DNA of 5,199 nt from Planctomycetota bacterium (lineage in GTDB: Bacteria; Planctomycetota; Phycisphaerae; WQYP01), in the NCBI GenBank assembly GCA_021805585.1, contig JAJZEY010000086.1, forward strand, positions 1-5,199, written 5' to 3'. This document shows, piece after piece, positions 1-5,199 of this stretch (its first letter is position 1; every line of letters starts with the position of its first letter). A model generated the notes under the pieces. The model saw nothing but the letters and a program-made list of their open reading frames with translations. It did no database searches and was not told the origin of the DNA. The position numbers and the translations under genes were made by a program.

Positions 1-761
1 GAAGGCAACGTTGAATCCTTAACGGGAATCAGTTCCAGGCCGCCCTTGGCGCCGGTTTGACGGTCAACACTGTATTTGGCCGCAACCACGGCGGCGCTGA
101 TATGTTTATCCATAATCAGATGACGCACGGTGGCGGCGTCCTCAAAATTCTTAACTACAATGTCTCGAACTTCAATTTTCGGACCGAGCTTGACTTCATA
201 AGCCAGCGTAATTTCTTTTTCCGTAACATGGACATGGCCATGGGCCAGGGCCAGAATGTAGGCGTTGCGTTCGAGGTCCATTTTAAAGGTCAGCAGATTT
301 TCGCCGCGCTGGGCGAGCAGTTTGGCCAGAACGGGCAGGCGTTCATTTACGGGAACATTGTCCGCGGCGAGCGAATTAATAGCGATGTTCAACTGGTCCT
401 GAACCTGTGCCGGCCCGACCAGCAGGCCGGCTTTATCGCACGCCTGCTTGAGCAGAGTCAATTGCATCCACTTCTGAAACAGCGGCACGCCATTTAGCAG
501 AATCAGCGAGTTTACGAACTTTTTTTCGCTTAGCCGTTCGCCATTGATTACCGCCAGGGTGGGCTTTCCCTTGCTGACATAGGCCGGGGTTACCGAATAG
601 GGCAGATTAAGCAGACTGACCGGCGCGGCGGGCCTGGTGGCGACAGCCGCGTGACACACCGGATTCAGGCCCAGCATTGCCGAAATGATGCCCGCCGCGG
701 CCAGCAGAAAGGGTGTGGGACGGACGGGGAAGTGGGTGGAGCGTTGCGTATGATTGGCCAT
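1..761 (-). CDS. SurA/PpiC-like exported peptidyl-prolyl isomerase or chaperone (3' end beyond the left edge)
   Basis: Reading leftward from an ATG at 761, 253 codons stay open to the window edge, so the C-terminal part is missing. The start is backed by an AGGA-type ribosome site (AAAGGAA, 770-777) about 9 bases upstream. Residues 1-38 look like a Sec signal peptide: a basic and polar start, a hydrophobic core at about 18-32, and likely cleavage after VCHA at 38. Residues about 68-190 resemble the SurA N-terminal chaperone domain (TLAVINGERLSEKKF, then amphipathic helices). From about 196 a parvulin (PpiC) domain begins, with VRDIVVKNFEDA, then KYSVDRQTGAKGG at 229-241, matching the family's YS-D...GG signature. 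Members of this family act in the periplasm, where they hold or isomerise prolines in unfolded exported proteins. One oddity is Asp200 where parvulins normally carry the active-site His of the first strand, so catalysis is doubtful and a pure chaperone role is possible. The gene is transcribed away from the BamB-like gene at 1049. The family call is solid; orthology to SurA itself is not established. Confidence 0.85.
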   Translation of the reverse strand, partial: MANHTQRSTHFPVRPTPFLLAAAGIISAMLGLNPVCHAAVATRPAAPVSLLNLPYSVTPAYVSKGKPTLAVINGERLSEKKFVNSLILLNGVPLFQKWMQLTLLKQACDKAGLLVGPAQVQDQLNIAINSLAADNVPVNERLPVLAKLLAQRGENLLTFKMDLERNAYILALAHGHVHVTEKEITLAYEVKLGPKIEVRDIVVKNFEDAATVRHLIMDKHISAAVVAAKYSVDRQTGAKGGLELIPVKDSTLP

Positions 762-928
762 AAATGATGTTCCTTTATGCACGAGCGATACATTATCCGT
801 GAATCGGCGTCGCCAAAGCGAGCCGCCTGACGGGCGGTCGGAATCCTATCCCGGTCCGAAAACTTCGGTTATGATACCCGCTGATGGAAAAGTCTTCCAT
901 GGCGCAAGTGCCATTGTTGACCCTGCCG

Positions 929-957
929 CTAACAACCGTAAGATAGCGGCTTATAAT
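929..957 (+). promoter_or_regulatory. Sigma-70-type promoter for the BamB-like gene
   Basis: A perfect TATAAT at 952-957 is preceded at 17 bases by CTAACA (929-934), which matches four of six bases of TTGACA. A second, overlapping candidate is TTGACC at 917-922 with TAAGAT at 939-944, spaced 16 bases. Either would start transcription at about 951-965, giving a leader of about 85-100 bases before the ATG at 1049. Which one is used cannot be told from sequence, and consensus preferences in this organism are unknown. Confidence 0.5.
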
Positions 958-1036
958 GGAGGGTGCGAGCAAGGATGCGTTGGCCCGCACGGATGTCGGC
1001 CAAAAACGTTCGGTCGTATACATACGTTCATGCTGC

Positions 1037-1042
1037 GAGGAG
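1037..1042 (+). promoter_or_regulatory. Ribosome binding site that sets the start of the BamB-like gene
   Basis: GAGGAG lies 6 bases before the ATG at 1049, a strong Shine-Dalgarno match at good spacing. It decides the start: the longer in-frame ATG at 956 overlaps the TATAAT box, lacks a comparable site, and would place 31 non-signal-like residues in front of a clean signal peptide. Confidence 0.75.
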
Positions 1043-1048
1043 TGTTCA

Positions 1049-2197
1049 ATGAAGCGTTCCCATGCCAAAGGTGTTTTGCCACGGTGGCTTTCAGGACTTG
1101 CGTGCGTTGCCGCGGTGCTTCTGGCATCCGCGGCTTGTCGGGCGGCAACAGGCAAAGCCTATGCCTCGCCCCTTCTTTCGCGGGGAGTCGCAAGCGCGAC
1201 CAACCTGCGGGTACGCTGGCAGACGCCTATTGGTCTTTCGTCATCGAATCATGACCAGGTCGTGAATCTCTGGCACGTCGGAGATGTGGTATATGTACTT
1301 ACCAGCAAGAGCTATATTGTGGCCATTAACGCATCCAACGGCACCGTCCGCTGGACGCGACAAATTCATGGCCTGAATGCGTCAATATCGCGACCGGCAG
1401 TTTCCGGCCCACACCAGATTATCGTCCTATCCAGCAGCGCGGCCCATTACCTTAATTCGCGCACCGGCGCTACCCAAACCCAGGCCAAGCTGCCATTTCC
1501 GCCAGGCACATATCCGGTTCTGATTCCGGGAAGTCGCCTGCTGATTGGCTCGCTGAACGAAGGGTTCAACGCTCTTTCAGCTTTTCCGCCTTTCTTTCCC
1601 GAATGGACCGAAGATTCACCGGGCGACTCCTATATTGCCACGCCCGTGGTGGCAAGCTCGACGGTTATTTTTGGTTCACGGCTCGGCTATCTTTGGGGCC
1701 GCATTCCGACCGATGGGAATCATGGCTGGAAGCGCACACTCGAAGGTGGTATTCGCGCTCCGCTTACGGCAAATGATTCTCTGGCGTTCGTTCCCTGTCT
1801 GGATAACAATCTTTACGCTGTGGACCCCCAGTCCGGCGTTTCACCATGGGTTCGGCATTTACCCGGAATCATGGCGCACCGTGCCGGAATTTCCGGAAAG
1901 AAGCTTTTAATTACCACCGGCGGCAAAGGATTGTTCAGCCTGAATTCGGTTAACGGAAAAATTCTATGGGGTCCGGTACCGGGTATCGCCAGAATTGTCG
2001 CGCGGAAGGGTGCCACACTTTACGCCTCCACGGTATCGGGCAATTTAAAGATGATCAACATCAACTCGGGCCGGGTTACGGACGGTGCGGTTTTGAACGG
2101 TGCGAAGTTTTTCGCCTATAACGCAACTCTGCCGACAATTTTTGTGGCATCTAAATATGGCCGTGTAGCGGCGATTCAACCTCGGCGACAGTGGTAA
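1049..2197 (+). CDS. Exported PQQ-like (BamB-like) beta-propeller protein
   Basis: The product is 382 residues from the ATG at 1049. It starts with a Sec signal peptide: MKRSHAKG is basic, residues 14-29 are hydrophobic, and cleavage is likely after CRA at 32. Cys30 is preceded by SAA rather than a Leu-containing lipobox, so lipoprotein processing is unlikely, unlike E. coli BamB. The mature part is built of propeller strands of the PQQ-repeat type, each with a 'value display - DxxxG - W' pattern: VYVLTSKSYIVAINASNG then TVRW at about 81-102, IIVLSSSAAHYLNSRTG at 124-140, VIFGSRLGYLWG at 206-217 then GWKRTL, LAFVPCLDNNLYAVDPQSG at 245-263, LLITTGGKGLFSLNSVNG at 286-303 then KILW, LYASTVSGNLKMININSG at 324-341, and IFVASKYGRVAAIQP at 364-378. 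That makes about seven blades, nearly the whole protein. Such proteins are periplasmic binding scaffolds; no catalytic residues or c-type heme motif are seen. It is divergent from a SurA-like gene, which suggests but does not prove a role in envelope protein assembly. The exact ligand or partner is unknown. Confidence 0.85.
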   Translation: MKRSHAKGVLPRWLSGLACVAAVLLASAACRAATGKAYASPLLSRGVASATNLRVRWQTPIGLSSSNHDQVVNLWHVGDVVYVLTSKSYIVAINASNGTVRWTRQIHGLNASISRPAVSGPHQIIVLSSSAAHYLNSRTGATQTQAKLPFPPGTYPVLIPGSRLLIGSLNEGFNALSAFPPFFPEWTEDSPGDSYIATPVVASSTVIFGSRLGYLWGRIPTDGNHGWKRTLEGGIRAPLTANDSLAFVPCLDNNLYAVDPQSGVSPWVRHLPGIMAHRAGISGKKLLITTGGKGLFSLNSVNGKILWGPVPGIARIVARKGATLYASTVSGNLKMININSGRVTDGAVLNGAKFFAYNATLPTIFVASKYGRVAAIQPRRQW

Positions 2198-2421
2198 ACC
2201 GCCGGACAACTGTGCCGCAGGCCGGCGGCCTTCCCCAAAGATATCGCCGCAGCCGGTTGCGTCCACAACGATGCAGAAGCGAATCGTACAGCGAACTTTT
2301 TGACCGTTGGCCAGGCTGCCGGCCGTAACTTGGCCAAGGTTTCAACAAAGCGCCGAGAACCGGAAATCCGGGCGAATTTCACGGACACTCCCGCCTGTTT
2401 CTTGAATAACGGATATGAACG
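2198..2421. other. Non-coding gap before purH
   Basis: These 224 bases contain no credible gene; the short frames on either strand lack ribosome sites and recognisable protein character. The gap opens with a GC-rich stem-loop (described separately). A 10-base palindrome CTTGGCCAAG lies at 2329-2338 and a short CCGGA/TCCGG repeat at 2360-2371. A TTGACC at 2300-2305 has no good -10 partner (nearest TAACTT, 20 bases on), so I could not place the purH promoter. No purine riboswitch or PurR-like box was recognised. Confidence 0.5.
2199..2228 (+). terminator. GC-rich stem-loop directly after the BamB-like gene
   Basis: CCGCCGG (2199-2205) and CCGGCGG (2222-2228) form a perfect 7-base-pair stem, starting two bases after the TAA stop at 2195-2197. 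The 16-base loop can pair further (CTG at 2210-2212 with CAG at 2218-2220). No T-run follows, so it is not a classical intrinsic terminator; it may act as a weak terminator or protect the mRNA 3' end. It supports separate transcription of purH. Confidence 0.4.
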
Positions 2422-4038
2422 ATGAATTCTCCCGATATTGTGCCTGTTCGCCGCGCCCTTTTAAGCGTTTCCGATAAGTCCGGTCTGGTGGAACTTGCGA
2501 CCGCATTGGTGCATGAATTTAATGTGGAACTTATTTCAACGGGCGGCACCGCCCGGGCGATTCAAGAGGCCGGACTACCGGTCCGCGATGTAGCCGATCT
2601 GACCGGCTTTCCGGAAATGATGGACGGCCGGGTTAAAACCCTGCATCCGGCGGTTCATGGCGGACTGCTGGCGCTGCGCGACGTCCCGTCGCATCAACAG
2701 GCGATGCGTACCCATGGTATTTCGCCGCTTGATCTTCTGGTGGTGAATTTGTATCCGTTTGAAAAAGTGACTGCGGATCCCGCCTGCCCGTTTGACCATG
2801 CGGTTGAAAATATTGATATTGGCGGTCCGGCAATGGTTCGATCCGCGTCTAAAAACCATCGCAGCGTGGCGGTTGTCACGGATGCGATTCAATATGATAA
2901 ATTGCTGAAAAATATGCGGGCCAACCAGGGGGGCACCACCCATACGTTTCGCCTGGATCTGGCCATGTGGGCTTTCGGCCGCACGGCGCAATATGATGCG
3001 GCGATTCATGCCTATTTGTCACGGCATTATTTTGCGTCCACAGATTCCGACTCCGCCGAACAAGCGGGCCTTACTCCGCAATTGATTGCGGATTTAACCC
3101 GCGTTCAGACTTTGCGCTATGGTGAAAACCCGCATCAGCGCGGGGCTTTTTACGCGACATCGCGGCCGCCAAATGGCATCGCCGCCGCCAGGCAATTGCA
3201 TGGCAAGGAACTTTCCTGGATCAACTTGCTGGACGCGGACGCAGCCTTGGGGCTGGTGCGCGAATTCGCCGGGCCGGCGGCGGCTGTCATTAAACATGCC
3301 AATCCGTGTGGGTGTGCCACCGCCGATTCCCTGGCGGAAGCGTTTGATCTGGCTTACGCCGGCGATCCGATAGCGGCTTTTGGCGGCATTGTGGCCTTGA
3401 ACCGGCCGGTGGATGTTTCCACGGCACAAAATATTGTTCAGGGCAAGCGATTTTTAGAAGTATTAATTGCGCCGGATTTCCAGCCTGCCGCCCTGGCCAT
3501 GCTGCAAAACCGCTGGGCGGATTGCCGTCTGCTTGCCACCGGACCTGTGGCGGCGATACCGCGGCAATCGCTGGATTTCCGCAGTGTGGCGGGGGGACTG
3601 CTGGTGCAGGAGACGGATATGCGCGGATTTAATAAGGCAGCCTGCCGGGTGGTTTCCAAAGTAGCCCCAACCGATTCACAATGGGCGGATATTGAATTTG
3701 TCTGGCTGGCCTGCAAGCACGTAAAAAGCAATGCCATCGCTCTGGCGGCGGGTGGGCAATTGCTGGCTGCGGGTGCCGGACAGATGAGCCGTGTTACGAG
3801 CTGTCGCCTGGCATTGGAATTGGCCCGGCAGAATGGCCATGCTGAAAAACTTCCGCAGTCGGTGGCCGCATCGGATGCTTTTTTCCCATTCGCCGATGGC
3901 CCGCAACTGCTTATCTCGGCAGGTGTCCGGGCAATCATTCAACCGGGCGGTTCAAAGCGGGACCAGGAAACAATTGACCTGTGCGACCGGCATAAAGTGG
4001 TGCTGGTGCTGACCGGCGAACGACATTTCCGGCACTAA
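2422..4038 (+). CDS. purH: Bifunctional AICAR formyltransferase / IMP cyclohydrolase
   Basis: The cytoplasmic enzyme PurH transfers the formyl group of 10-formyl-tetrahydrofolate to AICAR and closes the ring of FAICAR to IMP, the last two steps of de novo purine synthesis. The 538 residues fit the family (about 520-540). The N-terminal MGS-like cyclohydrolase domain (about 9-150) shows STGGTARAI at 39-47, GFPEMMDGRVKTLHP at 62-76, NLYPF at 109-113 and ENIDIGGPAMVRSASKNH at 129-146. Lys72, Tyr111, Asp132 and Lys144 align with the cyclohydrolase residues Lys66, Tyr104, Asp125 and Lys137 of human ATIC. The formyltransferase part shows LRYGENPHQ at 231-239, the catalytic KHANPCG at 291-297 (Lys291-His292), DPIAAFGGIVALN at 315-327, KHVKSNAIALA at 432-442 with Asn437, GAGQMSRV at 451-458, SDAFFPFADGPQ at 484-495, QPGGSKRDQE at 507-516 and the ending TGERHFRH. 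All key residues are present. The start is at the conserved N-terminal spacing before RRALLSVSDKSG; its ribosome site is weak (GGA at 2411-2413). No other purine gene adjoins it. Confidence 0.97.
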   Translation: MNSPDIVPVRRALLSVSDKSGLVELATALVHEFNVELISTGGTARAIQEAGLPVRDVADLTGFPEMMDGRVKTLHPAVHGGLLALRDVPSHQQAMRTHGISPLDLLVVNLYPFEKVTADPACPFDHAVENIDIGGPAMVRSASKNHRSVAVVTDAIQYDKLLKNMRANQGGTTHTFRLDLAMWAFGRTAQYDAAIHAYLSRHYFASTDSDSAEQAGLTPQLIADLTRVQTLRYGENPHQRGAFYATSRPPNGIAAARQLHGKELSWINLLDADAALGLVREFAGPAAAVIKHANPCGCATADSLAEAFDLAYAGDPIAAFGGIVALNRPVDVSTAQNIVQGKRFLEVLIAPDFQPAALAMLQNRWADCRLLATGPVAAIPRQSLDFRSVAGGLLVQETDMRGFNKAACRVVSKVAPTDSQWADIEFVWLACKHVKSNAIALAAGGQLLAAGAGQMSRVTSCRLALELARQNGHAEKLPQSVAASDAFFPFADGPQLLISAGVRAIIQPGGSKRDQETIDLCDRHKVVLVLTGERHFRH

Positions 4039-4091
4039 CCCGAGCGCTCGATATGAATTGCGCCTTACCGAGGTCCATTCGCCGTTTAACA
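4039..4091. other. Short gap between converging genes, with a palindrome
   Basis: Fifty-three bases separate the purH stop from the stop of the leftward dehydrogenase gene. A perfect 10-base palindrome, CGAGCGCTCG, lies at 4041-4050, three bases after the purH stop codon. Folded, it gives only a three-pair stem, so it is a poor hairpin, and no T-run follows on either strand. No clear terminator is seen for either gene, so transcripts may overlap here. Confidence 0.4.
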
Positions 4092-5199
4092 CTATTTTGC
4101 GGTCGTGCCCGTCCATTTAAGACGATAAACGCAGCCGTTGGAATCGGAACTGAACACCAGCGTTCCATCGGGTGCCTGGGCGCAATCCACTGGCCGCGCC
4201 ATAAAACTCTTATGGTCGGAATGCATGGTGGAAACAATTAGTTGTGATCCGTACGGTTTGCCTAGTTGTGATCCGTACGGTTTGCCGGTCCATTTATCAA
4301 ACAGAACCATTTGCAGTTTATAGCCGACCAGCGGAATGCTGTCCCATGAACCATGGCAGCAGATAATGGCATTTCCGGCCTGACCCGGAAAATAATTTCC
4401 CCGCAGAAAACAGAAACTCACCGTGGACCAGTGGGCACCGAAATCCCAGGCCGGAATCGTACACATGGCCGCCCATTTGGGCAGATTCGGATGGCCGGTT
4501 TTAAAATACTGCTTCACATATTCATAACGGGGCATGTCATTTCCGGTAATGAAAGGCTGACCGTAAAACGCGCCACGTACGTAATGGTTAAATTCGTCCG
4601 GCGGATTATTATTGGTAATGGCGTGCATCTGCCAGGTTTCGCCCAGGGGGATGCCGATCTGGTCACTCCCTTCATCGCATCCCCACAATTGGCCGGTTCC
4701 CGGGCGGAAAAGAAGCTTTTCGGTATTTCGCAGGCCTGAACAGAAAAGCGTGCGGCCGGTCCCATTCAGGTTGTATTCCCAGATTTTGCACCGGTCGGTC
4801 TTTATCTGGTTGGAGAAATTAGACGGGTCACCGATGCTGGTATAAAAATGTCCGTGCCGAATGCACAGGCTGCGCCACCAGTGGCCACCGCCATGGGGCA
4901 GGCCACCAAGCACTTTGACTATTTTCGTGGCCTTTCCCGGCTTGCCGTCATCCTTTGCGCGGTAAATTCCTCCGCTGACCGTAAACCAGAGCCATCCTTT
5001 GCGGTACACCATTCCCTGAATGGTTCGGTAGCCGGAAATAAACGTATCGCGCGATTGAAAATAGCCATGCGAATCCGGTTTGCGCAACGCGACAATTTTG
5101 CCGACCGCCGGCTCGCTTACAAAAAGCGTTCCATGCGGGCCGAAACAGAGAAATCGGGCATTTCTCAGCCCTTTGGCCGCAAGTGTCACCCGGTAGCCC
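4092..5199 (-). CDS. PQQ-dependent glucose/sorbosone-type sugar dehydrogenase (5' end beyond the right edge)
   Basis: 368 residues are visible, ending at a TAG at 4094-4092; the frame stays open to the right edge, so the N-terminus and any signal peptide are missing. A GTG at 5189 is not taken as the start, because the family sequence (GYRVTLAAKGLRNARFL) already runs through it. The family is a six-bladed propeller that binds PQQ and calcium and oxidises sugars or related alcohols/aldehydes in the periplasm. Diagnostic stretches (numbered from the first full codon) are GPHGTLFVSEP at about 20-30, GGGHWWRSLCI at 103-113 with the His expected to be the catalytic base, FYTSIGDPSN at 118-127, SGLRNTEKLLFRPGTGQLW at 154-172 with the PQQ-binding Arg-Asn pair, NPPDEFNHYVRGAFYGQPF at 198-216, CCHGSWDSIPLVGYK at 280-294 and APDGTLVFSSDSNGCVYRL at 342-360. 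No CxxCH is seen, so there is no fused cytochrome in the visible part. The substrate cannot be told. A 24-base tandem duplication falls in its C-terminal third. It converges on purH and shows no functional tie to it. Confidence 0.9.
   Translation of the reverse strand, partial: GYRVTLAAKGLRNARFLCFGPHGTLFVSEPAVGKIVALRKPDSHGYFQSRDTFISGYRTIQGMVYRKGWLWFTVSGGIYRAKDDGKPGKATKIVKVLGGLPHGGGHWWRSLCIRHGHFYTSIGDPSNFSNQIKTDRCKIWEYNLNGTGRTLFCSGLRNTEKLLFRPGTGQLWGCDEGSDQIGIPLGETWQMHAITNNNPPDEFNHYVRGAFYGQPFITGNDMPRYEYVKQYFKTGHPNLPKWAAMCTIPAWDFGAHWSTVSFCFLRGNYFPGQAGNAIICCHGSWDSIPLVGYKLQMVLFDKWTGKPYGSQLGKPYGSQLIVSTMHSDHKSFMARPVDCAQAPDGTLVFSSDSNGCVYRLKWTGTTAK
4239..4286. repeat. Perfect 24-base tandem duplication inside the dehydrogenase gene
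   Basis: Two identical adjacent copies, 4239-4262 and 4263-4286, begin TAGTTGTGATCC and end TTTGCC on the plus strand. The identity stops exactly at the unit ends. In the gene (minus strand) this adds eight residues in frame, giving GKPYGSQL twice at about 305-320 of the visible protein. Each unit includes the palindrome CCGTACGG. Perfect identity, including silent positions, points to a recent slippage or recombination event. Confidence 0.95.

Larger units (their letters stand above)
762..1048. promoter_or_regulatory. Divergent intergenic control region
   Basis: These 287 bases separate two genes that point away from each other, so the region must hold starts for both. For the rightward gene a promoter is visible at 929-957. 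For the leftward gene only weak -10-like boxes can be seen: GATAAT on the minus strand at 797-792 and TATCAT at 876-871, neither with a convincing -35. Three short perfect inverted repeats lie in a row: CCGCC/GGCGG at 823-837, CCGAA/TTCGG at 856-868 and ATGGAA/TTCCAT at 884-900. They do not share a sequence, so they are not obviously repeats of one operator. No coding region is supported in this stretch. Confidence 0.55.

Noticed and set aside
57..497. Plus-strand frame of 146 codons
   Set aside because: It is antisense to the SurA-like gene, which has a clear start, ribosome site, signal peptide and recognisable domains; the antisense product resembles nothing I know.
1118..1140. Lipoprotein signal in the propeller protein at Cys30
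   Set aside because: The residues before the Cys (SAA) lack the Leu/Val/Ile expected three places upstream; an ordinary signal-peptidase I site at CRA fits better.
754..1254. Plus-strand frame of 166 codons across the divergent region, and minus-strand frames at 793-1193
   Set aside because: They run through the control region and into the signal-peptide part of the propeller gene, have no ribosome sites, and show no protein-like character.
2176..2388. Minus-strand frames of 65-73 codons in the gap before purH
   Set aside because: They have low-complexity, arginine-rich content with no ribosome site or recognisable domain; length is within chance for GC-rich DNA.
2415..2477. A 20-codon frame starting at an ATG 7 bases before purH and overlapping its start, a possible upstream ORF
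   Set aside because: It has no ribosome site of its own and its product is arbitrary; the ATG pair looks accidental.
3438..3938. Minus-strand frame of 166 codons within purH
   Set aside because: It is a shadow of a fully conserved purH reading frame.
4239..4286. The 24-base repeat as the start of a CRISPR or a repeat array
   Set aside because: There are only two copies with no spacer between them, lying inside a coding frame.

Overview
The window holds four protein genes and no sign of phage, plasmid, transposon, CRISPR or RNA genes. It looks like ordinary chromosomal sequence from a Gram-negative-type bacterium: three of the four products carry a signal peptide or belong to exported families. 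The mix of a SurA-like parvulin, a standalone PQQ-type beta-propeller and a sorbosone-dehydrogenase-type sugar dehydrogenase, with moderately GC-rich DNA, reminds me of Planctomycetota (perhaps Phycisphaerae) or a relative. That taxonomic guess is an inference from gene families only and is weak.

Layout from left to right. (1) Positions 1-761, minus strand: the first 253 residues of an exported SurA/PpiC-like peptidyl-prolyl isomerase or chaperone, cut by the left edge inside its parvulin domain. (2) Positions 762-1048: a divergent control region with three short inverted repeats, a good sigma-70-type promoter for the rightward gene, and a leader of about 85 bases with possible hairpins. (3) Positions 1049-2197, plus strand: an exported seven-bladed PQQ-like (BamB-like) beta-propeller protein. 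Its start is placed at 1049 because an upstream in-frame ATG at 956 lies inside the promoter's -10 box. (4) Positions 2198-2421: a non-coding gap beginning with a GC-rich stem-loop directly after the stop. (5) Positions 2422-4038, plus strand: a complete and apparently fully functional purH, covering the last two steps of purine (IMP) synthesis. (6) Positions 4039-4091: a 53-base gap between converging genes. (7) Positions 4092-5199, minus strand: the C-terminal 368 residues of a PQQ-dependent sugar dehydrogenase of the glucose/sorbosone type, cut by the right edge and carrying a perfect 24-base in-frame tandem duplication.

The divergent pair at the left (SurA-like and BamB-like) both point to folding or assembly of exported proteins and could be co-controlled from the shared region. 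purH appears to be a lone housekeeping gene rather than part of a purine operon here. The sugar dehydrogenase converges on it and is probably unrelated to it. I did not find a previously undescribed system. The points most worth a second look are the Asp in place of the parvulin active-site His, the 24-base duplication, and the start-site correction of the propeller gene.
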